From Terebella lapidaria (taxonomy: Eukaryota; Annelida; Polychaeta; Terebellida; Terebellidae): DNA of 64,000 nt. The notes beneath the pieces were generated by a model. It had not been told where the DNA came from. It ran no database searches and saw nothing but the letters and a program-made list of their open reading frames with translations. This document shows positions 12,529-23,115 of this stretch, piece after piece (the first letter of the stretch is position 1; the number at the start of each line of letters is the position of its first letter). Location of the stretch: positions 24,391,402 through 24,455,401 of the forward strand of contig OX424567.1 of NCBI GenBank assembly GCA_949152475.1, in the 5' to 3' direction. The translations under genes were made by a program, and so were the position numbers.

Positions 12529-12950
12529 GGTCTCTGTAGCGCAGTGGTTGAGGTGCAGGACTCAAAGCCGGGAGGTCATGAGTTCGAATCCCATCAGTGA
12601 CCGAGTGATTTATCATGGCCGATCCCCACCCAGGATAATAGAATGTGTTGTGGGCTCAATGGGGAGGCTGACCACTCAGCCGTGATTTACTCACCTACGA
12701 GTGAGATGTTAGGGACTTCCAAGTGGCTCAGAATAGGGATGATCACACCACAGGTAGGGACAGCCCCGTACCAGGTCCATGAACGGTATGATAGGAAGCG
12801 TGTGACATAGCCCTGTCATGCACCCACAACCCGAAATGGAACTCCACAGTTGTACATATATCACACCCCATAATAAAATGCGCAACATATATATCATATA
12901 CAATGGGTTCGTCCAACAAAAATATTAATTAAAAAATAATAATAATAATT
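12529..12950 (+). repeat. tRNA-derived SINE
   Basis: The head (12529-12603) carries an A box (tagcgcagtgg) and a B box (agttcgaatcc) at tRNA spacing. Six of seven acceptor pairs and a D stem can form. The anticodon stem does not pair, so it is not a working tRNA. An unrelated body of about 300 bases follows, ending in an A/T-rich tail with aataataataat. RNA polymerase III would have initiated at the head. The parent tRNA is not certain. Confidence 0.6.
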
Positions 12951-12987
12951 ACCACATAAAATACATGTATATCTGCCTATAAAACTA

Positions 12988-13236
12988 TGGAATCCCGGTT
13001 GCGAGCTATGAACTGCGACCCGCTACATTGCGCCTGGCACAACATAGAATACTTTCGTATATATGGCTTATTAAACCATGGTTTAATATACAAAATGTAT
13101 ATACCAAATATTCATATTGCATTTTGTTGCAAGCAGGTCGCAGTTTGTAACGTTAGTTAGCTCGCAAGTCGCAGTTTATAGGTCATATCCATATCAGTCT
13201 ATTCTTCGCGGATCGCATGTCGTGACCGGGATTCCA
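12988..13236. mobile_element. short inverted-repeat element (MITE-like)
   Basis: The block is bounded by the perfect inverted pair TGGAATCCCGGT and ACCGGGATTCCA. Inside, gaactgcgacc and ggtcgcagttt pair in reverse, so the 249-base block folds back. No open frame of interest. Confidence 0.6.
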
Positions 13237-13464
13237 AATTAAAACAGACGGAAACAACCACATTGTAAATATATATGGCGTGGCCATCGTGGCGGGATGT
13301 ATAGCTGTACATTTATATTTCATATGTACAAGTCGGGCTGAAATGAGGCGCGACAGGTGATTCCATTGTTCATAGCGATTTCAGAATCATTCCACATCAT
13401 AAAGCGAGGTTGTGGTCAATTTGGTGTTAAGAACAATACATCAAATTTTACTCAGTATGTATGA

Positions 13465-13571
13465 CAAATAATACACTGTGACCCCTCGGTGATATACATA
13501 ATATGATCATCACGCCTCGCTGACGCTCGGCATGATATCGTGTATCTCGCCTCAGTAACAGTGTATTATTC
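13465..13571. mobile_element. 107-bp hairpin MITE
   Basis: aataatacactgt on the left pairs with acagtgtattatt on the right. The centre carries further pairing around tgatatacat and atatcgtgta. Confidence 0.5.
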
Positions 13572-14991
13572 GGACCATGGGAAGCAAGAACATTGAATGA
13601 AGTCCATCGTACCTCAAAATGAAAGCCACAGTGGCATCAAAGTCAGATTGAATTTCTCAGTTTATCGACCACTGGCAACCTCTTTAACCTTCGTGTTAGA
13701 CTTGGGAATGTAGCAATCTAAATTTTTCACAGATGTATCGTAATTCATATGCTGAAATATAAGCCTAGCAGACTTATTTTGAATGGGTGAACGGATAAAA
13801 AGAATGAATGAATTGTATTAGGGTTGAGATATGTAGACTGCATCGGGTCGTGAATCCGCGTGGCACAGTGAGAGGAGGACGATATGAGCAGGTTCCCAGG
13901 CCGGGAGTCGATTCAGTCGAACCAAGGATCGTCTATATAAAACGATCCTTGGTCGAACCCGGGACCTATAGGTCTGCAGCCCAGAACACTACTGTAACAA
14001 TATTATAAAGAAGAATACTGAAAATCGAGCATCGTATATACTTGGCCAAAAATAGGACCTAACGTGATAAAAATGTACATTTTAGACGCTATTATAATGA
14101 ATAGAAATGGGGTAGCTGGGCCAATTGTAAATTCATTGAGAAATCATTCGGTGAAGACCCGGCCACCTTGCATTTCATGTCCTCTTCTGGGAAAATCATT
14201 CATGCATAGCGAAGTTAGTATTGTTGACAAATTTCAGTGGCGTTACTGGTCGGCACCGACCATGTCCTATGAATATCGCTTAATTATAATCATGCATGAT
14301 TAAACTTGCAAAATTGGAATACCTTTATATGGCAAGGTGGTTCTATATGCAGAGAAACACAAACAATTTGTACGTTTCGATAATGTACCCCCACTATAAA
14401 AACTACTTAGAACATTTTTCTAGCGAACTTTACTTGGCTCCTAATAATGAAAACGATGTAGTTTTATGGGGGAAAAAACGTAGTGAGAAGAAGTTTACAA
14501 ATGGATTTCTTTTATCTTTTTGCATAAATCCGCCATCGTTGTAAATGTTTGGAACAGAAAGCCATATGATGTATCACAGGTTCAGATAAGCCTTTATGAA
14601 AATCTACTCGAAGTGTAGTCATCATTCCCATGCACATGGACCTATATAGTCTGTCTACCTGTGCTACAAACAAATGTTAATGATACTGGTGTTACATACA
14701 CACGTTGGCTAAATTCGTGAATTTGTGATAAACCACCTACCGTTTGGTGGGGTACTGCAAATCTTACGATATTAATGTTTATGACAAACACGTTCATATT
14801 GTAACTACTTACCGTAGATGTTTCTCCAACTCCATTTGCATGACTGGATGTATGAAGGATATCCAGCTTTGGATTTGATGTATCATTTGGGGTACTTCAG
14901 ATACAGCAATTGATATTTCAGTGACAACAGCAGAATTGTGACAACAAAGAGAAAAGCAGCATATTCCAGGAGGCCAAGAGACACTAAAACA
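13572..14991. other. 5' flank of the GPCR gene, no further gene
   Basis: It holds a short palindrome at 13921-13952 (ccaaggatcgt pairing with acgatccttgg) beside tRNA-like A- and B-box sequences, possibly another SINE scrap. No promoter element could be singled out. A tttcag at about 14917-14922 could be a splice acceptor for a 5' UTR exon. Confidence 0.4.
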
Positions 14992-16113
14992 ATGACGGAT
15001 ACATACCCAGGATCCGCCACGATGGCGACACCAGGTCCTGTCGTGATGTCGGGAAACTGGAACGTGCCCGGAAGCGAGCCGACATCTGCTGGAGTGACGA
15101 ATCACTATGTGGAACAGGATCTGGCCTGGTTCATGTACGCTGGTCCCCCTGTCATCATCCTCCTGCTGGGCACCGTCGGCAACGTCCTCTCCTTCATCGT
15201 CTTCAACAGGAGGAAGATGCGGCAGTCAGTGACGAGCATCTACTTCCGCGTGCTGGCCGTTTCCGACAGTGTCGTGCTGCTCAGCGCCTCGCCAGTCTTC
15301 TTCCTAATCGGTGTCTTCTCCGTCGACATCCGCACATTGGATACCTTCTCCTGTAAGTTCTGGCTGCCGATGTTGACCGTCTCCTGCTATTACAGCTGCT
15401 GGATTCTCGTCTTCATCGCCTGTGACCGCTTCATCGGGGTTTTTGCGCCCCACAAATACCGGCGCTACTGCTCCCAGCGCCGCGCTGTCGTCGGCTTGGT
15501 CCTTCTCTTTGTGCTAGTCAGCAGCATAGTCGGCACCTTCTGGGTGCTCGCTCTGGGTCTGGACCCCGAGAACGGCGCCTGTGGAATCCAGCCCGTCTAC
15601 ATGCCTTTCTTCCTCGGGGTGTTCCGCTGGATAGATCTCTGTCTTCTGAACCTATTCCCGTCCGTCATCCTCGTGTCCCTCAATATCGGCATCATTTTTA
15701 AAGTATCGCGGGCCACACTCTTGCGACATACCACGATCGCGGGTAGCGGCGACAGAGGGAAAAGCACCAAGAAGAAAGTGAGCAGCCCCACGGCGATTCT
15801 GCTCAGTGTCTCGTTCGTCTACATTCTATGCACGATCCCCTCTAGCACGGCCTTCCTCGCCAAACCGGCCTTCGGAAGTGACGCCCACGGCCAGGCACAG
15901 GTCCTGCTCTATATGCGCTGCTGCGAGATCCTGTACCTGGCCAACCACGCCGTCAATTTCTTTCTCTACTGCGTGCACGGGACCGGGTTTCGTAAAGAAC
16001 TGCGGGGTCTGTGTGGCCGCCTGTCAGGCAGGTCCACCTCTCGCACAGACAGCACGGGACTCTCCACAGTCAGCACCGAAAACACTGATGACTCTACACT
16101 TGACGCCAATTGA
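14992..16113 (+). CDS. class A (rhodopsin-like) peptide-type GPCR, intronless
   Basis: A single exon of 373 residues. The first in-frame ATG is at 14992; the open frame reaches back only to non-ATG codons. Landmarks are: TM1 46-71 with GNVLS at 63; TM2 with LAVSD at 88; a disulphide pair C121 and C197; DRF at 145 in place of DRY; a basic third loop ending KKK; TM6 without the usual CWxP (it has CTIP); and TM7 NHAVNFFLYC in place of NPxxY. The Ser/Thr-rich tail could be phosphorylated by receptor kinases. The fold and motif pattern fit invertebrate neuropeptide receptors of the FMRFamide-receptor type, but the ligand is a guess. It acts at the plasma membrane through G proteins. C- and G-ending codons dominate, unlike the AT-rich surroundings, and no intron is present, so a retrocopy origin is possible. 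The final codons (STLDAN) lie inside the first unit of the downstream minisatellite. Confidence 0.88.
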   Translation: MTDTYPGSATMATPGPVVMSGNWNVPGSEPTSAGVTNHYVEQDLAWFMYAGPPVIILLLGTVGNVLSFIVFNRRKMRQSVTSIYFRVLAVSDSVVLLSASPVFFLIGVFSVDIRTLDTFSCKFWLPMLTVSCYYSCWILVFIACDRFIGVFAPHKYRRYCSQRRAVVGLVLLFVLVSSIVGTFWVLALGLDPENGACGIQPVYMPFFLGVFRWIDLCLLNLFPSVILVSLNIGIIFKVSRATLLRHTTIAGSGDRGKSTKKKVSSPTAILLSVSFVYILCTIPSSTAFLAKPAFGSDAHGQAQVLLYMRCCEILYLANHAVNFFLYCVHGTGFRKELRGLCGRLSGRSTSRTDSTGLSTVSTENTDDSTLDAN

Positions 16114-17715
16114 ACTCATCAGATCCCACTTAACGCCCACATATCTCACTAAGTCTGCATGCTCGACGCCCACTCGCAACTCGAAAGTCTACACACTGAA
16201 CACGCACTGAACGCACAAGGTCTACACACTGGATGCCGACTGAACTCACAAGGTCTGCACACTGAATTTTCAATGAACTCACAAGATCTGCACACTGGAT
16301 GCCCACTGAACTCACAAGGTCTACATACTGGACCCCCAATGAACTCACAAAGGTCTACACACTGGACTCCCAATGAACTCACAGGGTCTACACACTGGAC
16401 GCCCAATGAACTCACAAGGTCTGCACACTGGACTCCCAATGAACTCACAAGAAAGATCTACACACTGGACGCCCAATGAACTCACAAGGTCTACACACTA
16501 GACGCCCACTGAACTCACAAGGTTTACATACTGGATTCCCAATGAACTCACAAGATCTACACACTGGACTCACACTGAACTCACAAGGTCTACCCACTGG
16601 ACGCCCACTGAACTCACAAGGTCTACCCACTGGACGCCCACTGAACTCACAAGGTCTACACACTGGACGCCCACTGAACTCACAAGGTTTACATACTGGA
16701 TTCCCAATGAACTCACAAGATCTACACACTGGACGCCCAATGAACTCACAAGGTCTGCACACTGGACTCCCAATGAACTCACAAGAAAGATCTACACACT
16801 GGACGCCCAATGAACTCACAAGGTCTACCCACTGGACGCCCACTGAACTCGCAAGGTCTACACACTGGACGCCCAGTGAACTCACAGGGTCTACACACTG
16901 GACGCCCAATGAACTCAGAAGGTCTACACACTGGACGCCCAATGAACTCACAAGGTCTACAAACTGGACGCCCAGTGAACTCACAAGGTCTACAAACTGG
17001 ACGCCCAGTGAACTCACAAGGTCTACAAACTGGACGCCCAGTGAACTCACAAGGTCTACAAACTGGACGCCCAATGAACTCACAAAGTCTACAAACTGGA
17101 CGGCACTGAACTCACAAGGTCTACTCACTAGATGCCAAATGAACTCACAAGGTCTACACACTAGACGCCCAATGAACTCACAAGGTCTACACACTGGACG
17201 CAAAATGAACTCACAAGGTCTACACACTGGACGCAAAATGAACTCATGAGGTCTACACACTGGACTCCCACTGAACTCACAAGGTCTACATTTTGGACGT
17301 CCAGTGAACTCACAAGGTCTACACACTGGACGCAAAATGAACTCACAAGGTCTACACACTGGACTCTCACTGAACTCACAAGGTCTACATTTTGGACGTC
17401 CAGTGAACTCACAAGGTCTACACACTGGACGCAAAATGAACTCACAAGGTCTACACACTGGACGCCCACTGAACTCACAAGTTCTACACACTGGACGCAA
17501 AATGAACTCACAAGGTCTACAAACTGGACGTCCAGTGAAATCACAAGGTCTACAAACTGGACGTCCAGTGAAATCACAAGGTCTACACACTGTTCGCCGA
17601 TCGAACTCACCAGGTCTACACACTTGACGCAAAATGAACTCTCAAGGTCTACACACTTGACGCAAAATGAACTCTCAAGGTCTACACACTGGACGCCCAC
17701 TGAACTCACAAGTTC
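16083..17715 (+). repeat. 33-bp minisatellite, about 49 units
   Basis: The unit is aactcacaaggtctacacac followed by tggacgcccaatg, 33 bases. The array starts inside the GPCR's last codons. The first three units (to about 16180) are strongly diverged; later units become uniform, with subtypes that end in tttggacgtcc, gcaaaat or cccagtg. Some units carry small insertions (aagaaag). Because 33 is a multiple of three and the unit has stops in only two frames, four of the six frames stay open for hundreds of codons. These frames are not genes. Confidence 0.9.
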
Positions 17716-18560
17716 ATTGAGGGGGTTGGCAGTTCAATAACAATTTCATTAGGTTCATTAAGAAAGTTCATTAACGATGAAGGGGTTATATATTGGAATA
17801 TTAAAATGGTATATACTCAGAATTGCATCTCCTGATACGTCTTTAATTTTGATACCATCTTATTGTTATGTATTATAGGGACTGGTAAATGGATTTCAGT
17901 ATCAATGCATGTATCCATCCTCAAAACGTATCTGACAAAGTTATTACATTTATCCATACTAATAAACCACACAATATATTAAGAAGTACATCTGAAAGAT
18001 TGTGAAGGTTTATATATATATAAACCTTTCAAAGTTAAATGAAGTTCACCATATCAGGCTCATTTTGTATACAGTTTTTACCAAAGATTGTACCAGTGTA
18101 TAAGTCATGATGTAAACTATGCGTCAGTGTTCTAACATTACGTCTATACTAGTTTCAGACCAGAAAAAAATAAACATAAAGGCATAAAGATGTCTTGAAG
18201 GTGTTTCGGTGTACAGCATACATGTATTTTGTACATGTACTCAAGGGAACATAGCTTACTGGGCACCTGAGTTTGAACACTCAGATCACTCATGTTCATA
18301 TGACAAACTAATCTCTCTTCGAGTGTAATGTCTCCACTGGCCAGTTCACATGTGCACAACTTGGGTAGGCATAATTTTGAGTTTGAGCACTGACAGTCAT
18401 TGAAGTTGAGTTCAAGGTCATCAGAAATACATTTCAACGTCGATGTTAAAGGGTATCATTCTATAACTTGGCATACATCGCCTGGGAGTCAAACGGCAAT
18501 TTTCTACCGAATTACCGACTTCTGTCGCGAAAATTGAAAATCAGGCCAAGGGCCAAAGAT
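17716..18560. other. AT-rich 3' flank of the minisatellite
   Basis: It contains the perfect palindrome aaggtttatatatatataaacctt (about 18006-18029) and no supported gene. The first AATAAA after the GPCR stop is here at 17961. Confidence 0.4.
17961..17966 (+). terminator. candidate polyadenylation signal of the GPCR
   Basis: This is the first AATAAA downstream of the GPCR stop codon. If used, the whole 1.6-kb minisatellite is transcribed as 3' UTR. An ATTAAA variant lies at 17800. Confidence 0.3.
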
Positions 18561-19665
18561 AGGTTACCGGACAATATATTTTTAATATTTTAGATGTTAG
18601 CCAGATCACTGGTCAATTTCAAGTTTAAGAGAATATTCAGCATATATAATATTAAGCATATATCATGTCCACAGTTGACTGCTAAGCTGTAAATTCAATA
18701 ATCAGAGAAATATTAGCAATTTTGTCCTCTGGCCTTGAAAATGAAAGCAAAGGTCAAATTTAATGTCACCAGAATATTTGGCGTATAATATTTCATATAT
18801 GACCTTCATTGATTCCCACACTATGAATCCAGTACGTGAGATATTAGCCTTTTCGTCCTGTCACCTTGAAAATCAGGTCAAAGGAAACTTGCAAATAAGG
18901 TCAATGGTCAAGTCGAGGCCACGAGAATATTCAGCATATATCATTTGGAGCGGTAAAGTTGATAATAAGTGAGATATTAGCCATTTGTGATCTGACCTTG
19001 AAAATGAGATCAAAAATCACGTTCAAGTTCATGAGAATATTCAGCATATATCATTTATCTGTTCGCGGTTGATTCCTAAACTGTAAAGTCGATAATAAGC
19101 GAGATATTAGCCATTTTGTTGTCTGACATGGAAAATGAGGTTAAAAGTCAAATTCAAGGTCACCAAAAAATTCAGCATATATCATTCCCTATATGTTCAC
19201 TATCGAATCCTAAGCTGTAAAGTCGATAATAAGCGAGATATTAGCCATTTTGTGCTCTGACCTTGAAAAAAGTTCAAGGTCAAATTCAAAGTCATCAAAA
19301 TATTCAGTGTATTTGATTTCCTATATGTCCACAATTGGTTCCCAAGCCATCAAGTCAAAAGAGGAACAAGATATTAGCCATTTTGTCCTTTGACCTTGAA
19401 AATGAGGTCAAAGGTCGAATTCAAGGTCATGGCAATATTCAACTTATATCATTTTCTATATGTTCGCAATTGATTCCTAAGCTGTAAAATCGATAATTAG
19501 GGAGATATTAGTCATTTTGTTCTGTGCCCTTGAAATTTAGGCCAAAGGTCAAATTGAAGGTCATGAGAATAATATGTATATATAATTTCCTATATGTTCA
19601 TAATTGATTCCTAAGCTGTAAAGTCGATTAGAAGCGAGATATTAGCCATTATGTCCTGTGACCTA
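18561..19665 (-). mobile_element. AGGTTACCGGAC family element, truncated copy
   Basis: It begins with AGGTTACCGGAC, which is the right end of the family read on the minus strand. It continues as about eight copies of a ~134-bp unit with cagcatatatcatt, then gcgagatattagccatttt, then aggtcaaaggtca. It is the reverse orientation of the array at 60590-61790. The other end is missing, cut by the neighbouring repeat at about 19670. Confidence 0.6.
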
Positions 19666-19671
19666 TATGAT

Positions 19672-20691
19672 TTCAGCTGATGGCCCTTATCGCTGATGGC
19701 CATTATCGCTACCTTGGGCGATAATGGGGTATTTTGATCACAGGACTATCGGTCATACAGCAAAGGACGGGAATTGAGTACAGAAAAATATATAATAATA
19801 AGGGAAATCAATCAATAGTATAAGCAGAGTTATTGTAAATTTTCGATTTTGATCTTTACTCTGACCTTCGACCTTGTCGCTCAACATTGAGCTGTGAAAT
19901 TTCACAGTATTGTTTTTGTCATCCAGGCACATCTCCTGAACGAAAATGGGTTAAAACGATTGAAAACTAGCTTCACAATATGGCCTTGATCAGAACACTC
20001 AGAAGTATTAAAATCGTGACCTCTAATTTTTCGACATCGGGCGATAATGGATAATTTACGTCGTATGAGCATCGGCCATACACCATTCGATCGGGGATTG
20101 GCCAAAGAAAAATACAAAAATAGTTAGAAAAATAAATATCAAGTAAAACCGGAGTTATAGCCGATTATGTGATTTTCACTACTTCTGTTGCTATGGCAAC
20201 CGTTTTCATTCGATTTTGACAGAATTTAGAGGAGACCGAGCCACTAACATAGCGCTTCAGTCCTATAAATTTCAGATCGATAATTTTGCTTTGAGGTATG
20301 AGCGCAGACTTTTGCACTGAAAAGTCGCTGGCAAAAAATAACCAAAATCGTGACCCCCGACATCGGGCGATAATGAAGAGCCTTCGTCGTATGACCCTCG
20401 GCCGTACACCATGCGATCGAAAATTGGCTAAAGAAAAACAAAAGAATAGATGGAAAAATAATATCACATAGAACCAGAGTTATAGCCATTTATGTGATTT
20501 TCCCTTTTTTTAACCGTATTTATCCGATTTTGACACAAATTTGAGGAGGACCGAGCCACTGACATACCGCTTCATCCCAATAAATTTCACAATGTTCGGA
20601 CTATTAGTTTCTGAGTTATGCGCGCGGACAGACAGACAGGGAGACAGGGAGACAGTCCTAAATGCAATACCCCTACGGGGACGAGGGTAAT
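19672..20691 (-). repeat. ttaccctcg family element, inverted copy
   Basis: The right end (cgagggtaat) and the gacagacagacagggagac simple repeat mirror 33374-33450. The left end (tgatttcagctgatg, ttgggcgataatgg) mirrors 34361-34411. The interior has about three units of a ~310-bp repeat containing ttggccaa, tatcgcccgatgt and ggttgccatgg motifs. No coding sequence. Confidence 0.6.
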
Positions 20692-21114
20692 CATGGGTAA
20701 TGAGCACTTGACTGACACCTGGCAAATAATGTACCTCGAACAGCAACCGTCAAAATAAGCGATCGATTCACTCAGTTGTGCTTGCGTGCATTGAAAGCTT
20801 ATTTCATTTTGGAAACATGTAGCAAGGGAAATTTGTCCTACAAGCATACAAAACAACAAAGAAACTTCCTGCATCACTACTTGTGTATTTCGAGCAGAAA
20901 CTGTGATTTAAAAGATATAATATAGTTCCTTGATCCTCTAATTTGACCATATAAGGCAATTCGCAAAGTTCTGTAACCAAAGCACTTCCTGGAGCATTTG
21001 AATATACAACCGCTGGTGCGCTTGCAAATTGGCAAAAATCACAGAACGCTTTATTCCACCACGGCGTTGGATAAGAGTGTTGCGCTAGAGTGGACCTAAA
21101 AAGCTGATGTCAAG
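20692..21114. other. flank upstream of a candidate first exon
   Basis: Unique-looking sequence. If 21115 is a true start codon, the last ~100 bases would be 5' UTR. No clear TATA box is seen. Confidence 0.3.
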
Positions 21115-21163
21115 ATGGGCACATGTAAACAAGTGATTCTATGTTTTGTGATCTTGGTGACAG
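21115..21163 (+). CDS. candidate signal-peptide exon, possibly exon 1 of nAChR-like gene A
   Basis: caagATGG is a strong start context. The exon encodes MGTCKQVILCFVILVT plus one base and ends ACAG|GTATGT, a good donor in phase 1. The short charged start and hydrophobic core fit a signal peptide. The first exon I find for gene A (30221) begins in the matching phase, and joining the two gives an in-frame 496-residue subunit with its stop at 36949. The 9-kb intron is long, and no other exon lies between, so the link is inference; it could be the first exon of another, unseen gene. Confidence 0.4.
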
Positions 21164-22519
21164 GTATGTAGTTTGAATGTTTGCTGTTCCTAGGTATAGA
21201 CATATTCATTCAACGACATTTCCGTATAATATAAACCCAAAATAAGATACTATTAGGATAGAAACGAGTCTCAACCAAGTTGAGTTCTTCATTCAGTTTA
21301 CCCAGGTTAAGTGATGTATTCCCTCAACTGCACGTGTAGGTTGGTAAACGTTTATTTGTGTCTCACCGGGAATAGACACCCGCAACTCTGTAAGAGTTGT
21401 GAGCGACATTTGTAAATATTCACACGTAAAACATGGTAATGACTAGCATATTACAATATTTAACATGACATAAAAGCGTAATATTCTGACTGTTGTACTT
21501 CAACCATGAATTAAAATTGATCAAAATTGATTGAATGGTTTTAACTACGGAATGCTTGCTGGTTCTCTGACGATGAACACCGATTTGGCATTATCAGTCA
21601 CATATTCAAATTGGGGACGGTGTTCCTGGATATTTGTGTACAGCGTCACACGTGAATGCACATACGCTGGACACCTGCCAAGGACATCCATCTCTTCCCC
21701 CACCTGGTCCGTACATAAAGAATAGACATGTTCAGCCACAGGTAATCTAATGGGCTCATATCTGCCTGTCTCGATTCTAGTGGGTAGAAAAGACCAATTT
21801 TGGTTGCATTTAAATCAATGTTAAATTGGGCAACTTCGGATGTGCATTTCGCCCTTCCAAAAAAAAAAGGCCTAGCGGTTGATGGGATATGACAGCATAA
21901 TCATGGTACTTAAAAAATCTGTGTCACTATAGAGCATGACAGTACCAGTTTTTCATAAAAAATGACGCTGGACATGACCCCTGTCAACTTCAACCATTTT
22001 CAGATCGCAATTACCGGAATAGCATACATTCTGTGAAACCTTTACTCCAAATCCCGGGGAATACCATCGGGACTTTTGTTTCTCCCAAAACCAGACTTCC
22101 ACGCGCTCCAAATAAACCAGCACGTGGATCAATATCGCTGCGCGTGATCTCCCTATGCAACCATATATCTGGCGAAATGATGTCACTTGAAACGGAATCC
22201 TCAATGTGTGAGGCTTCCCTCAAATCTATTCCTCATTGGTGCTACCTCACATCAGAGTTGGGCTAGTGTCATTCTTTGGGAACGGGACATTTTGGTCATA
22301 CGTGTATTGTTCGGTGAATTATGTGTCTCATTATACATGAGGATCAGATTTCCACATGTGTGATGAAAAATTATATGGTAATATATCATGTAGAAACTAA
22401 TACTAATAAGGTATTACAATATTTCGATTATTGCATATCAGTAATAATATTGTGATTTATGTATGTAATTATATATGGATACAGATATTGATATTATCAA
22501 TACTATTACCAGTGACATA
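21164..22519. other. no gene recognised
   Basis: If the exon above belongs to gene A, this is the start of its first intron. No repeat array stands out. Confidence 0.4.
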
Positions 22520-22976
22520 TTTAAAGGGGTGGGGAGGCAGTCGCCCACTTGGCCCGATTTCGGCGCCCCCACCCCGCCGAGAAACACACCCCGGGATCAT
22601 CTGAAATTCTACAAATTCCAATAATTTTTTTTTTTTTTGGGGGGGGGGGGGGGGGGGGCTTACAGCACCCGAAATTTCCAGACCAGAATGTCTATAAATT
22701 TCGAAATATTAAAACTGCAGAAATACAGTTGTAAACTACACATCAAAAATCATCTGGGATACAATCAAATCCCAACATTCTCTCGGGGGTCTTATGGAGC
22801 ATCGCGAACTCCTAGAGCGGTAGAAGTTGCGCTCGCTCCACTCGGGCCCCTGGCTCCTCCCCCCCCCCCCCCTCATGGCAAATTTCTATGGCGCCCCTGT
22901 ATATGATGCGCCCCTGTATAGGTACCCCCCCCCCCCCCTCTGGAAAATCCTGGATCCGCCCCTGGCTGTTAGTGGT
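22520..22976. repeat. poly-G/poly-C dispersed repeat
   Basis: GC-rich stretch with T and G runs at 22627-22658 and C runs at 22859 and 22926. It ends in ggatccgcccctg like the element at 82-1019. A chance open frame crosses it; it is not a gene. Confidence 0.45.
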
Positions 22977-23115
22977 TTAGCCCATGGAAATTCATGGCCA
23001 AAGACTCAAAGAACAGGCCTCCTGACCGGTGCCCAGGAATTGAATTACATATATAATACTCACTCTTCCCGGAACAAATGGCCATTTTTGGGGGTTCATG
23101 AGTTTCCCTATCATT

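Noticed and set aside
12529..12603. Functional tRNA gene
   Set aside because: A and B boxes are present but the anticodon stem does not pair and an unrelated SINE body follows.
14938..14991. Extension of the GPCR to a GTG codon at 14938
   Set aside because: GTG is not a usual eukaryotic start; ATG at 14992 has a reasonable context and precedes the expected short N-terminus.
16445..17632. 395-codon minus-strand open frame and several plus-strand frames in the same place
   Set aside because: They are by-products of a 33-bp repeat with a length divisible by three; no start context, splice or family support.
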